Source: Microbacterium limosum (lineage in GTDB: Bacteria > Actinomycetota > Actinomycetes > Actinomycetales > Microbacteriaceae). From it: a DNA stretch of 64,000 nt. The translations under genes and the position numbers were made by a program. Within the stretch, counting starts at the first letter, position 1. Every line of letters starts with the position of its first letter. The stretch lies in assembly GCF_036324365.1 (NCBI RefSeq), contig NZ_CP137080.1, forward strand, positions 620,001 to 684,000, read 5' to 3'. Shown here piece after piece: positions 15,320 to 24,466 of the stretch. The notes beneath the pieces are model-generated. The model was given only the letters and a program-made list of their open reading frames with translations, ran no database searches and was not told the origin of the DNA.

Positions 15320-17581
15320 CTACCCTGCCGAGCGGCCGGCCCCTCGCGCCCTCGGCGACGCGGTGAACAGCGAGGCCGGCGCGAACGTCGCCGCGAAGCG
15401 TCCGCGGCTGTCCCCGCTTCCCCGGAGCGCGGCGCGGATCTCCTCCACCGCCGCGGCGAGGTCTTCCGCCTCGGCACGGCCTCCCGCGGCGTAGCTCGCT
15501 CGCTCGATCGCAGCGACGATCTTCGACACGGGTGCCTCCGGCGCGCCGGCGTCTCGAAGTCGCACGCCGAAGGCGCGCGGGGTCTCACCCGTGCCCGGGC
15601 GTACCCCGAGGTCGGTGGCGGAATCCGACACCTCCGCCCAGGCCGCCGCGGCGTCCCCCTCCGCCGCGGCCCGCAGCCGGCCCCGCCTACGGACCACGCG
15701 GAAGAGGGCTGGGGTGATGAGCAGGGCAGCGATGGCGGCCACCAGGCCCACCACCGGCGTCGTGTTGACGCGGGTGGCCGCGGCATCCGGTGCCGCCGTC
15801 TCATCGAGGGCCCCGGGGTCCTGCGCGTCCGGCGCCTCGCCCTCCTGTGGTGCGTTCTCGGGCAGGGGGCCCGTGTCGGTGCCTGCGGGGCCCCCGCTCG
15901 TGCTGGCCGCCGCGAACCCCGTCGGCACGCCCAGGCTGTTGGTCGGCTCGAACGGCACCCAGCCGATGCCCTCGAAGTGCACCTCGGGCCACGCGTGCAG
16001 CTGGGAGCTCACGACCGTGTGCACGGTCTGGTCGTCGACACGCTCGTCCGTGGCGGCGCCGGGGAGGTAGCCGACGACGATCCGGGCAGGCATCTCGAGC
16101 GACCTCGCCATGATCGTGAAGGCGGACGCGAAGTGGACGCAGTAGCCGCTGCGCTCCTCGAGGAAGTCGGTGACCGCTTCCAGCCCGGAGCCGTCGAACC
16201 CGTCGGCGACGGGGGCGCTGAGAGAGTATTCGAAGCTCGTACCGCGGAACCAGCGCTGCAGTGCGACGAGTGTGTCGTAGTCGTTGCCCGCATCGCCGGC
16301 GACCTCGATGGCCAGCTGGCGCACCTGTGCGACGAGGTCGTCGTCCCCGGGAAGCGCGAGCGTGCGCCGCGAGCCCTCGATCGACGCCTCGCTGCCGCGG
16401 ATCTGCTCGAGCGTGGGGCGGGGCACCTCGTACGTCACCTCGTAGTCCTGGCCCTGCGGCGACGAGGATCGCGAGATCACGGTGCGGTTGTAGTCGTAGA
16501 CCGACCACTGGCCGTCGAGCCCCTCGACCTCGGTCGCGGCCCCGGGGACCGGCAGCCACGGGCTCACGAAGTTCAGGATGTCGATCGTCGCCGTGTACTC
16601 GTCGACCTCCACGTCTGCGCGGGTCGTCACGGGCTGCAGTCCCTGATCGAGCGGGCGGCGCGAGCCGCGATCGGCCTCCCAGTGCGCGCCGTCGAACGTC
16701 GAGAGGGTGACCGCGCGCAGATACGGGGGCGCCGGCGCGTCGCTGCGCAGGGTCAGCACGTCGACCTCCTGCGGCCGCCGCAGGTCCTGGCCGAGCTCGA
16801 GCGAGGGGTCGATCGAGTTGCCGCGAACGGCGACGACGGTCGACCCGGCGCCCGTCGGTGCGGGCAGCGCCGGCGTCACCACAAGAGCGGCGAGGATCGC
16901 GACCGTCGCGATGGCGGATGGCGCAGCGGCCGACCCTCGGGGCCGCTCCGGTGCGTCCGGCACGGCCCGCTCGCGCACCCTTGGTCGCTCGCGCGTCGCC
17001 GTCTCCACCGCCAGCAGCGCGAGGGCGCTGCCGGCGAAAGCGGCGAAGCCGAGCGGGTCGATCGCGGAGGGAGCGGCGATCGAGGGGATCAGGTAGACCG
17101 CGACGAGTCCGACGATCGCGAGCATCGGCATCCGCGCGGTCACGGCGACGTGATCCATCGCGATGACGAGCAGGCCCGCCGCGCCGACGATCATCATGGC
17201 GAGGGGCTGTCCGACGTCGAGAGGCGCCGCGCCGTCCCGGATCTGGCCGAGCGCCGCGTCGACCGACACGGGCACCATGCGCAGCGTCTCCAGGCTCGGG
17301 ATGACCCCGAGGATGGCGGTGCCCCCGGAGAAGAGCGCCGTCATCGCGACTGTCCACAGGCCGACCTCGACGAGCGCGACCCCGTAGGCCGGGGCGCGCA
17401 GGCGGCGTGCGACGTGGCCGCCGGACAGCACGAGGATCGCGATCCCCGCGACCCCGCCGACCCAGCCGCCCGGTTCCACGACGCGGAGCAGGGGCAGGAG
17501 CGACGTGCACACCCCGAGGAAGACGGTCACGACGAGCGCCGCCGACGGGGTCGGGCGCGCGGCGGGATCAGGCCACGACAT
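15320..17581 (-). CDS. Transglutaminase-like membrane protein (TgpA type)
   Basis: 753 residues. Six or so hydrophobic segments fill the first 200 residues, then an extracytoplasmic part with a transglutaminase-like core. The catalytic Cys481 is in RSGYCVHFASAF and His529 in LHAWPEVHFEGIGWVPFEPT. Glu replaces the more usual Asp in the WVPF-D/E-PT motif. One further membrane helix (GLVAAIAALLITPALFRVV) lies near residue 620, followed by a cytoplasmic tail. The ATG overlaps the end of the DUF58 gene by 14 bases. Operon with DUF58 and MoxR. Likely acts in cell-envelope processing; substrate unknown. Confidence 0.9.
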   Translation of the reverse strand: MSWPDPAARPTPSAALVVTVFLGVCTSLLPLLRVVEPGGWVGGVAGIAILVLSGGHVARRLRAPAYGVALVEVGLWTVAMTALFSGGTAILGVIPSLETLRMVPVSVDAALGQIRDGAAPLDVGQPLAMMIVGAAGLLVIAMDHVAVTARMPMLAIVGLVAVYLIPSIAAPSAIDPLGFAAFAGSALALLAVETATRERPRVRERAVPDAPERPRGSAAAPSAIATVAILAALVVTPALPAPTGAGSTVVAVRGNSIDPSLELGQDLRRPQEVDVLTLRSDAPAPPYLRAVTLSTFDGAHWEADRGSRRPLDQGLQPVTTRADVEVDEYTATIDILNFVSPWLPVPGAATEVEGLDGQWSVYDYNRTVISRSSSPQGQDYEVTYEVPRPTLEQIRGSEASIEGSRRTLALPGDDDLVAQVRQLAIEVAGDAGNDYDTLVALQRWFRGTSFEYSLSAPVADGFDGSGLEAVTDFLEERSGYCVHFASAFTIMARSLEMPARIVVGYLPGAATDERVDDQTVHTVVSSQLHAWPEVHFEGIGWVPFEPTNSLGVPTGFAAASTSGGPAGTDTGPLPENAPQEGEAPDAQDPGALDETAAPDAAATRVNTTPVVGLVAAIAALLITPALFRVVRRRGRLRAAAEGDAAAAWAEVSDSATDLGVRPGTGETPRAFGVRLRDAGAPEAPVSKIVAAIERASYAAGGRAEAEDLAAAVEEIRAALRGSGDSRGRFAATFAPASLFTASPRARGAGRSAG

Positions 17582-18815
17582 GACGGTTCCCGTGGTCGGC
17601 GAGCCCGGTCCACACCTCGGCGAGGTCGGTGTCCGGGCCGATGGCGGCCGTGTGCCACCCCGCGTCGCGTGCGCGATCGAGCGCTCCGGCCTGCGGATGG
17701 GCCGAGAGCAGCACCGGGAGGGTCGAATGGTGCGCCGCGGGAGCGAGGGCGACGGCATCCGCGTCGTCGAGGTATCCCGTGATGACGGCGACCGGCCCCG
17801 TGGTGTCGCCGGTGAACAAGCTCGCGACACCCGTGAGCGTGTCGTCGCGGCGGGTGGTGAGGGTCGCGAAGCGCACGAGCATCGCCTCGATCTCCGCCGC
17901 GGCATCGGCGCCGGGCACAGGCTCGCACAGGGGGCGGCCGTCGCTGTCGCACACGTGCACGACGCAGCCGTCGTGGGCGAGGCGCAGCACGATCGACACG
18001 CACGCCGAGAGGGCGGCTTCGAAGGCCTCGGCCTCGCCGGGGGCGGAGCGCGCCGCGGCATCCCAGCGACGCGCGCTGAGATCGATGAGCACGGTGGCGG
18101 CGGGGGTGGAGTCCTGCTCCTCCTGTCGCACCATGAGCTGATCGCGGTGCGCGGTGGCACGCCAGTGGATCCTCCGCATGGAGTCGCCCGGTGCGTAGGG
18201 GCGGGCGATGAGGTTGTCGGTGCCCTGGCCCAGCCTGTCGGACGCACTCTGCTGCACCCCGCCGGACTCCGACACCGAGAGCGGTATCGCCGGCAGGGGA
18301 ATCGTGGCGGGCACGGCGATGAGGCGCGTCGGCTCGCCGCCCGTGTGGCTGCGCCGGGTCAGGCCGAACGGGTCGCTGATCTGCACGGCGAAGGGGCCGA
18401 GGGAGTGGATGCCGCGACGCTGCGCCGTCGCCTCATAGCGCACGACCGACTCGCGTCCCGCGCCCGTGCGCGCGGCGGCGAGGTCGAGCGCGCCCTTCGA
18501 CTCCCCGGTCACGGCGGCGGGGAGGCGATCGCTCCACCGCGCGGCCGTCACGGGCATCGCCGCGCGGAGCGTCGTGTCTATGCGCACGTGGGCGCTCTGG
18601 CCGACGGGGACGACATTGGGGTGCAGCGAGCGGACGGCTCGATCGAGGCGGGATCCGAGGCGAAGGGCGATCATGCCGATCAAGAGCACCGCGAGGAGGA
18701 GGCAGCCGACGTACAACAGCTCGACCGTGCCGAGCTCGCCCGCGAGCGCGAAGCAGGCGATGGCGAGCACGAGCGCGCCCGACCCCCGCGGGGTGAGGGG
18801 CCAGCGGCGTCTCAT
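17568..18815 (-). CDS. DUF58 domain-containing protein
   Basis: 415 residues. Two membrane helices lie at about 13-55, then a beta-rich region, then the DUF58 motif RPYAPGDSMRRIHWRATAHRD near residue 215. A von Willebrand-A-like fold follows, with VLIDLSARRWD resembling a partial MIDAS start. Such proteins act with a MoxR ATPase and a transglutaminase, probably in envelope assembly. The ATG overlaps the moxR stop by four bases, and the end overlaps the transglutaminase gene, so all three are translationally coupled. Confidence 0.9.
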   Translation of the reverse strand: MRRRWPLTPRGSGALVLAIACFALAGELGTVELLYVGCLLLAVLLIGMIALRLGSRLDRAVRSLHPNVVPVGQSAHVRIDTTLRAAMPVTAARWSDRLPAAVTGESKGALDLAAARTGAGRESVVRYEATAQRRGIHSLGPFAVQISDPFGLTRRSHTGGEPTRLIAVPATIPLPAIPLSVSESGGVQQSASDRLGQGTDNLIARPYAPGDSMRRIHWRATAHRDQLMVRQEEQDSTPAATVLIDLSARRWDAAARSAPGEAEAFEAALSACVSIVLRLAHDGCVVHVCDSDGRPLCEPVPGADAAAEIEAMLVRFATLTTRRDDTLTGVASLFTGDTTGPVAVITGYLDDADAVALAPAAHHSTLPVLLSAHPQAGALDRARDAGWHTAAIGPDTDLAEVWTGLADHGNRHVVA

Positions 18816-19867
18816 GAGCGCGGGGCGACCGGCACTCTGACGTGCGCGGCGAGGCGGTCGAGGACGGCGGAGACCGTGTCCGTGCCCCCGCGGGAGCGCG
18901 CTCCGGACACGGTCCTGGTGGGGATGAGCCGGTGCGCCAGCACGGGGCGAAGGAGGGCGATCACGTCGTCGGGGATCACGAACGCCCGCCCCTCCAGCGC
19001 CGCCCATACCTTCGCGGCGCGCACGAGCTGCAGCGTCGCGCGGGGGCTGGCCCCGAGCCGGAGGTCGGGGTGAGAGCGGGTGGCCTGGGCGAGGGCGACG
19101 GCGTATTCCTCGACGGCGGGCGACACATGCACGGCGCGGGCGAACGCGATCAGCCGGGCGACCTCGTCCATGCTCACGATGGGGCGGATGTCGGCGAGGG
19201 GGTTCACGGCGTCGCGCTGGCGCAGCATGAGGGCTTCGGCGGCCGGATCGGGGTAGCCCATCGAGATCCGCATCATGAAGCGGTCGCGCTGGGCCTCGGG
19301 CAGCGCGTACGTGCCCTCCATCTCGAGCGGGTTCTGGGTCGCGACCACGAGGAAGGGCCGGGGGAGCGGATGCGAGTGCCCGTCCACCGTCACCTGCTGC
19401 TCCTCCATCGCCTCGAGCAGGGCGGACTGCGTCTTGGGGGAGGAACGATTGATCTCGTCGGCGATCACGATGTGCGCGAAGACCGCGCCCGGCGTGAACT
19501 CGAACTCGCGGTGGACGGGGTTGAACACGGAGACGCCGGTGACATCGCTCGGGAGCAGGTCGGGAGTGAACTGGATGCGCCGGACCGTCGCATCGACGCT
19601 GGCGGCCAGGGCCTTCGCGAGCATCGTCTTGCCGACGCCCGGAACGTCCTCGATCAGCAGGTGGCCCTCGGCGAGGATCGCGACGAGAGCGATGCGGACG
19701 GCATCGGGCTTGCCGTCGATGACGCCCGAGACAGACGAGAGGATGCCGCTGGTCGCCTCAAGGAAGCGGTCCGCGTCCATGGCGGCCTGCGTCGCGTGAC
19801 CGCCGGGGGCGTCCGACGCGCCCGCCACCGCTTCGTGCGTCGAAGCCTGGATGGTGCGTTCGTGCAT
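18812..19867 (-). CDS. MoxR family AAA+ ATPase
   Basis: A 351-residue cytoplasmic AAA+ chaperone-like ATPase. Walker A VPGVGKT is at residues 75-81; Walker B VIADEINRSSPKTQSALLEAMEE is near 140; sensor 1 is VVATQNP. A lid domain with HPDLRLGASPRA follows. The ATG at 19867 has AGGGGG upstream; a GTG 36 bases earlier is possible but less likely. First gene of the MoxR-DUF58-transglutaminase operon. MoxR proteins are thought to mature or assemble the partner von Willebrand-type proteins. Confidence 0.93.
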   Translation of the reverse strand: MHERTIQASTHEAVAGASDAPGGHATQAAMDADRFLEATSGILSSVSGVIDGKPDAVRIALVAILAEGHLLIEDVPGVGKTMLAKALAASVDATVRRIQFTPDLLPSDVTGVSVFNPVHREFEFTPGAVFAHIVIADEINRSSPKTQSALLEAMEEQQVTVDGHSHPLPRPFLVVATQNPLEMEGTYALPEAQRDRFMMRISMGYPDPAAEALMLRQRDAVNPLADIRPIVSMDEVARLIAFARAVHVSPAVEEYAVALAQATRSHPDLRLGASPRATLQLVRAAKVWAALEGRAFVIPDDVIALLRPVLAHRLIPTRTVSGARSRGGTDTVSAVLDRLAAHVRVPVAPRS

Positions 19868-19998
19868 GAGGCCCCCTGTCTCGACGGCCGGAGCTCGGGT
19901 CACCCTCGACGCCGTTATGCAATCGTAACCGCCGGGCGGCGTCCGGGGGCCGGGCCACTCGACTGGGGCGTGAGAGCCGCTCGGGGTAGAGTAGGAGC

Positions 19999-20087
19999 AG
20001 CTCTCCGCGTGACGGCATCCAGGCCAACTCCCCCAGGACGGAAACGTAGCAAGGGTAACCGGGCTCTGCCGGGTGCGCGGAGAGTCT
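19999..20087 (+). ncRNA. ffs: Signal recognition particle RNA, small bacterial type
   Basis: The Ffh-binding hairpin is clear: CCCAGGACGGAAACGTAGCA around 20053-20060 and following, with the asymmetric loop and GGAAAC-type tetraloop context. The outer stem pairs GCTCTCCGCG (near 20000) with CGCGGAGAGT (near 20076-20085). A TAGAGT -10 candidate at 19987-19992 fits a transcript start near 19999, and a TTACTTTTCC run follows the stem. Ends are good to a few bases. It serves co-translational membrane targeting with Ffh. Confidence 0.92.
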
Positions 20088-20187
20088 TACTTTTCCCCGG
20101 CGCGGCGGCGGGTGGGCGGGAGATTCGCGGGCGATGGGGCCCGCGGCGCGGCATCCGTCGACCTAGATATCCCGGGGTCGTAGGTTG

Positions 20188-21411
20188 TCAAGCGGCGAGG
20201 GTGTGGCGGTGTGCCCAGGCGATGGTTTCGTCGTAGCGGGTGGGGTGGTGGAGGCAGCCGTCGAGGATCCCGACGAGCCGGTTCGAGAGGGCTCGTAGCG
20301 CAGCGTGGTGGGTGTTTCCCGCGGCGCGGTGGGCGTCGTAGAACGTTCGAGCGCCGGGTGACGTGCTGAGTGCGCAGAACGCCTGTTGGTGCATGGTGTC
20401 TGCGAGGCGTCTGTTGCGGGCGTAGCGGGCGAGCACGACCCGTCGGGTGCCGGACGCGCGGGTGATGGGGCTGGTGCCGGCGTAGTTCCGGCGCGCTTTC
20501 GCGTCGGCGAAGCGGTCGGGGTCGTCTCCGAACTCGGCGAGCACCCTCGCGCCGAGGACCTTCCCCAGGCCGGGTTGGCTGGTGATGATCTCAGCGTCCG
20601 GGTGCCGGCCAAAACACGACTCGACCTCGGCTTCCAGCGCAGCGACCTGACCGGTCATCGCGGTCAGCACTGTCGCGATCGCGGTGACCCCGGCGCCGTA
20701 GGCGGCCGCGACTGGTCCGGACAGTTCGAGCTGCTCGGACCGGAGAGCGGTGAGGATCTCGATCGCGCGGTGTTCGAGGTTGCGTCGCCGTCCCGCCCGG
20801 CGCAGCACTGAGACCAGCCGGGTCCGGGTCAGTGACCGTCCGGCGGCCGGGGTCGGCGCGGCGGCGAGGACGGCGAGGGCGTCTCGTCCGGCGAGGTCGT
20901 CGCTGAACGCGGTCAACGCGGCAGGGTAGAACTCTCGCAGCATCGACCGCAGCTGATTGGCCTGCCGCTGCTTCGACCAGATCATCGTCTGATGGGTCCG
21001 CGCCAGCACCTTCACGGCCTCGGCGAGGTCGCTGTCGCCGGTCGCGGGCCGGTGATGATCACGGTCGGTGCGGACGATCTCCGCGAGCACGTGCGCATCC
21101 CCGGGGTCGCTCTTCGCGCCCGACGTCGAGTGCCGCTGACGGTACCGGGCCGACTGCTGCGGGTTGATCGGATACACCGAGTACCCGGCCGCGATCAGAG
21201 CCTGCACCCACCCGCCCCGATCCGTCTCGATCCCCACGAACACCACGCTCGGATCGTCGGCGTCGTCGAGATGATCCGCGATCAGCGCGTGCAACCGCGC
21301 CAACCCCGTCACCCCCTCCGGCAGTCGACGCCGAACCAGCACTGCGCCCTGCTCGTCCTGCAGTTCGATGTCGTGGTGGGCTTCCGCCCAGTCATCACCG
21401 AGGAACAACAT
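20188..21411 (-). CDS. IS110 family transposase
   Basis: About 407 residues. The N-terminal DEDD RuvC-like domain opens FLGDDWAEAHHDI (first Asp), then VGIETDRGGW (Glu) and SDPGDAHVLAEIVRTD (paired Asp). A coiled linker follows, then the C-terminal Tnp domain with QPGLGKVLGARVLAEFGD and YAGTSP, whose Ser is the expected nucleophile. I chose the ATG at 21411, with AAGGGAG nine bases upstream; another ATG 30 bases earlier is in frame. No frameshift or stop was seen, so the gene looks functional. Confidence 0.9.
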   Translation of the reverse strand: MLFLGDDWAEAHHDIELQDEQGAVLVRRRLPEGVTGLARLHALIADHLDDADDPSVVFVGIETDRGGWVQALIAAGYSVYPINPQQSARYRQRHSTSGAKSDPGDAHVLAEIVRTDRDHHRPATGDSDLAEAVKVLARTHQTMIWSKQRQANQLRSMLREFYPAALTAFSDDLAGRDALAVLAAAPTPAAGRSLTRTRLVSVLRRAGRRRNLEHRAIEILTALRSEQLELSGPVAAAYGAGVTAIATVLTAMTGQVAALEAEVESCFGRHPDAEIITSQPGLGKVLGARVLAEFGDDPDRFADAKARRNYAGTSPITRASGTRRVVLARYARNRRLADTMHQQAFCALSTSPGARTFYDAHRAAGNTHHAALRALSNRLVGILDGCLHHPTRYDETIAWAHRHTLAA

Positions 21412-21549
21412 CGTCCCCGCTCCCTTCGCGAACCTGATCATTGCTCGTCCCGGAGAAAGCTCGCAGCGTCCTAATGGTTCAGTGCTCGAAGCACGTCATC
21501 CCAGCAGCCATCACGGCCTCCTCACCAACCAGCGAGGGCACGATCTAGG
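21412..21549 (-). ncRNA. Candidate bridge-RNA region of the IS110 element
   Basis: In IS110 elements the noncoding end upstream of the transposase encodes a bridge RNA whose loops pair with target and donor DNA. This stretch is in that position and has no coding content of its own. I could not fold it or define loops by eye, so only the location is proposed. Confidence 0.3.
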
Positions 21550-21645
21550 CCTAGACCTCATGACGGCGTCAGGCTGGAGGAGTGCTCACTCGCTGGTGGA
21601 CTCGGACACCACACTGGCCCCCCGGGCCACGCGATGCACCCCCAT

Positions 21646-21651
21646 TAGGCT
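21646..21651 (+). promoter_or_regulatory. pta -10 box (TAGGCT), leaderless
   Basis: TAGGCT is followed by seven bases and then the GTG that begins the Pta protein. No ribosome site can fit, so transcription very likely starts at or next to the GTG. The IS110 end lies about 90 bases upstream, so the promoter survives the insertion. Confidence 0.6.
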
Positions 21652-21658
21652 GGACGAT

Positions 21659-23782
21659 GTGGCGCAGAGCATCTTCATCACATCCGCGGAGGGCCATTCC
21701 GGAAAGTCCTCCATCGCCCTCGGGGTGCTCGACACCCTGAGTCACGCGACCGCCCGGGTAGGCGTGTTCCGCGCGATCGCCCGGTCGACGAACGAGCGCG
21801 ACTACGTGCTCGAGATGCTGCTCGCCCACGATGGCGTCGACCTCGCCTACGAGGACTGCCTGGGCGTCACCTACGACGATGTGCGGGCCGACCCCGAGGC
21901 AGCGCTCGCGACGATCGTGGAGCGCTACAAGGCGGTGGAGGCGCAATGCGACGCCGTCGTCATCCTCGGCAGCGACTACACCGACGTCGGCAGCCCGGCC
22001 GAGCTCGCGTACAACGCGCGCATCGCAGCGAACCTCGGCGCGCCCGTCCTGCTCGTCCTGGGCGGACGCGCAGGGCAGGGGCTGTCGGAGCAGCTCGGCT
22101 CGTCGACGCCGCGCACGCCGGCCGAGATGGGGCAGATCGCCGACCTCGCGCTCACCGAGCTCGCGCACGGCCGCGCCGAGCTCTTCGCCGTCGTCGCCAA
22201 CCGCGCCGATCCCCAGGCGCTCGAGGAGACGATCGCCGCCATCCGCTCCTCCGTCGCGGCCCACCGCCGCGGCTCCGTTCCGGTCTGGGCGGTTCCGGAA
22301 GACCTCTTCCTCGTCGCCCCGTCGATGCGCGGCATCATGCGCGCCGTCGGAGGCGCCCTGCTCAAGGGCGACCCGGAGTTCCTCACCCGCGAGGCCCTTG
22401 GCGTGGTGGTCGCGGCGATGAGCGTGCGCAACGTGCTCCCTCGCCTGACGGAGGGCGCGGTCGTGGTGATCCCGGCCGACCGCACCGAGGTGCTCCTGGC
22501 GGTCCTTCTCGCGAATGCGTCGGGAAACTTCCCGTCGGTCTCCGGCATCGTCCTCAACGGCGGGTTCGAGATCCCCGACCCGATCCTCAAGCTCGTCGAC
22601 GGGCTCGGCTCGACCGTACCGATCATCACCACCGACCTCGGCACGTATGAGACGGCCGTGCGGATCATGAACACGCGGGGGCGTCTCGCCGCCGACTCGC
22701 AGCGCCGCTACGACACCGCCCTTGCCCTGTTCGAGACCCACGTCGACACCGGCGAGCTGCAGAACGCGCTGGGCGTCGCGCGGGCCACCGTCGTCACGCC
22801 GCTCATGTTCGGCTACCAGCTCATCGAGCGCGCGCGGCGCGAGCGCAAGCACATCGTGCTCCCCGAAGGGGACGACGACCGCGTCCTCCGCGCGGCGGCG
22901 ACCGTGCTCAAGCGCGGCATCGCCGACGTCACGATCCTCGGCGAGCCCTTCGAGGTGCACAACCGGGCGATCGAGCTCGGACTGGACATCCGCGCGGCTC
23001 AGATCGTGAGCCCCTTCGACGCCGTCCTCGTGCACCGGTTCGCCGACGAGTACGCCCGCCTGCGGGCGCACAAGGGGATGACCCCCATGCGCGCCGCCGA
23101 CACCGTCACGGACGTGTCGTACTTCGGCACGATGATGGTGCACATGGGGCTTGCCGACGGCATGGTCTCGGGTGCCGCGCACACGACCGCGCACACGATC
23201 CGGCCGGCCTTCGAGATCATCAAGACCAAGGAGGGCGTCTCGGTCGTCTCGAGCGTCTTCCTCATGGCGCTCGCCGACCGCGTCCTCGTCTACGGGGACT
23301 GCGCGGTCGTGCCCGATCCGACCGCCGAGCAGCTCGCCGACATCGCCGTCTCGTCGGCGGCCACCGCGCAGCAGTTCGGCATCGAGCCCCGCGTGGCCAT
23401 GCTGTCGTACTCCACCGGCGAGTCGGGGGCGGGCGCCGACGTGGAGAAGGTCCGGGAGGCGACGGCGCTCGTGCGCACGCGCGCCCCCGAGCTGCTCGTG
23501 GAGGGTCCGATCCAGTACGACGCCGCCGCCGATGCCGCGGTGGCCGCGGCGAAGATGCCGGGATCGGATGTCGCGGGTCGCGCCACGGTCTTCGTCTTCC
23601 CCGACCTCAACACCGGCAACAACACCTACAAGGCCGTCCAGCGCTCTGCGGGCGCCGTCGCGATCGGGCCCGTGCTGCAGGGGCTGAACAAGCCCATCAA
23701 CGACCTCTCCCGGGGGGCGCTCGTCGACGACATCGTCAACACGATCGCGATCACCGCGATCCAGGCGCAGGACGCTCGCTGA
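21659..23782 (+). CDS. pta: Phosphate acetyltransferase
   Basis: A 707-residue long-form Pta that interconverts acetyl-CoA and acetyl phosphate. The N-terminal P-loop-like domain begins AQSIFITSAEGHSGKSSIALG. A DRTGG-type domain lies in the middle. The C-terminal catalytic PTA_PTB domain starts near residue 385 (LIERARRERKHIVLPEGDDDRVLRAA) and contains DGMVSGAAHTTAHTIRPAF and FPDLNTGNNTYKAVQR. The GTG start fits both the conserved N-terminus and the leaderless promoter. AckA lies 1.3 kb downstream; the two are normally adjacent, but a broken gene now separates them. Confidence 0.95.
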   Translation: MAQSIFITSAEGHSGKSSIALGVLDTLSHATARVGVFRAIARSTNERDYVLEMLLAHDGVDLAYEDCLGVTYDDVRADPEAALATIVERYKAVEAQCDAVVILGSDYTDVGSPAELAYNARIAANLGAPVLLVLGGRAGQGLSEQLGSSTPRTPAEMGQIADLALTELAHGRAELFAVVANRADPQALEETIAAIRSSVAAHRRGSVPVWAVPEDLFLVAPSMRGIMRAVGGALLKGDPEFLTREALGVVVAAMSVRNVLPRLTEGAVVVIPADRTEVLLAVLLANASGNFPSVSGIVLNGGFEIPDPILKLVDGLGSTVPIITTDLGTYETAVRIMNTRGRLAADSQRRYDTALALFETHVDTGELQNALGVARATVVTPLMFGYQLIERARRERKHIVLPEGDDDRVLRAAATVLKRGIADVTILGEPFEVHNRAIELGLDIRAAQIVSPFDAVLVHRFADEYARLRAHKGMTPMRAADTVTDVSYFGTMMVHMGLADGMVSGAAHTTAHTIRPAFEIIKTKEGVSVVSSVFLMALADRVLVYGDCAVVPDPTAEQLADIAVSSAATAQQFGIEPRVAMLSYSTGESGAGADVEKVREATALVRTRAPELLVEGPIQYDAAADAAVAAAKMPGSDVAGRATVFVFPDLNTGNNTYKAVQRSAGAVAIGPVLQGLNKPINDLSRGALVDDIVNTIAITAIQAQDAR

Positions 23783-23826
23783 GCCTCGCTCCGGGCGCCG
23801 GAGGGGCGCCGTTCCGGGGGACGCGC

Positions 23827-24466
23827 GTGCACATGTGGACGCTCAACCCCGTCGTGTCGAACATGCACCTGCCCGCGATCGGCGTCATGGCCGACGACCT
23901 GGGCGCGAGCGTCCTCGGCATCCAGCTCACCTTCACCGCCTTCTTCGCCGGCGTCGCCGTCGGCCAGCTGGTGGTCGGTGCTCTCTCCGACAGCCTCGGG
24001 CGGCGACGCGTTCTCCTCATCGCCTTCGGGGTCATGACCGCCGCGAGCGTCTTCGTCGATCGCGCCGAACCTCCATCTCATGGTCTTCGGTCGTGTGCTT
24101 CAGGGGTTGGGCACGGCGGCAGGCGTCGTCGTGGTGCGAGCGATCGTCGCCGATGTCGGCGTCGGTCCGCAGATCCCGAGGGCCTACAGCCTGCTCATCG
24201 GCACCCTCGCGGTGGGTCCACTGCTCGCGTCGCTGTCGGGCACGGTCCTGCTCCAGGCATCCGGATGGCACGCCATCCTCGTCGGCACCGTCGTGGCGAG
24301 CGCCGGGTACCTCGTCCTCTCGCTCCTCGCGATCCCCGAGAGCCTTCCGCCGGAGCGCCGGGCGCCGTTCAGGCTGTTCGCGATGGTCTCCGCCTACGGC
24401 CGGCTGCTGCGCGACCCCGTCTACGTCGCATTCGTCCTGACGATGGCGTTCGTCTTCGCGGGCCTG
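23827..24466 (+). pseudogene. Bcr/CflA-type MFS transporter remnant
   Basis: Pieces of a drug-efflux MFS protein in two frames. The first frame reads NMHLPAIGVMADDLGAS through LSDSLGRRRVLLIAFGVMTAASV. Near 24050-24062 similarity moves to the next frame (APNLHLMVFGRVLQGLGTA) and continues through the fourth or fifth membrane segment to VAFVLTMAFVFAGL. The first helix is also poorly preserved and the second half of the transporter is missing. So there is one frameshift plus a 3' truncation at the junction with a UGSC-type domain. Non-functional as a transporter. Confidence 0.8.

Larger units (their letters stand above)
20162..21555 (-). mobile_element. IS110-family insertion sequence (approximate limits)
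   Basis: A single IS110-type transposase gene lies between the SRP RNA gene and pta. CCTAGA occurs at both candidate ends (20162-20167 and 21550-21555). The right copy is part of the palindrome TCTAGGCCTAGA (21544-21555). IS110 elements lack long terminal inverted repeats, so limits are tentative. The 140 bases upstream of the transposase (21412-21550) are noncoding and are where IS110 elements carry their bridge RNA. Coding is intact, so the element may be active. Confidence 0.65.

Noticed and set aside
23783..23826. GGCGCC repeats after pta as a terminator
   Set aside because: The two GGCGCC units can pair but the stem is short and no T-run follows.
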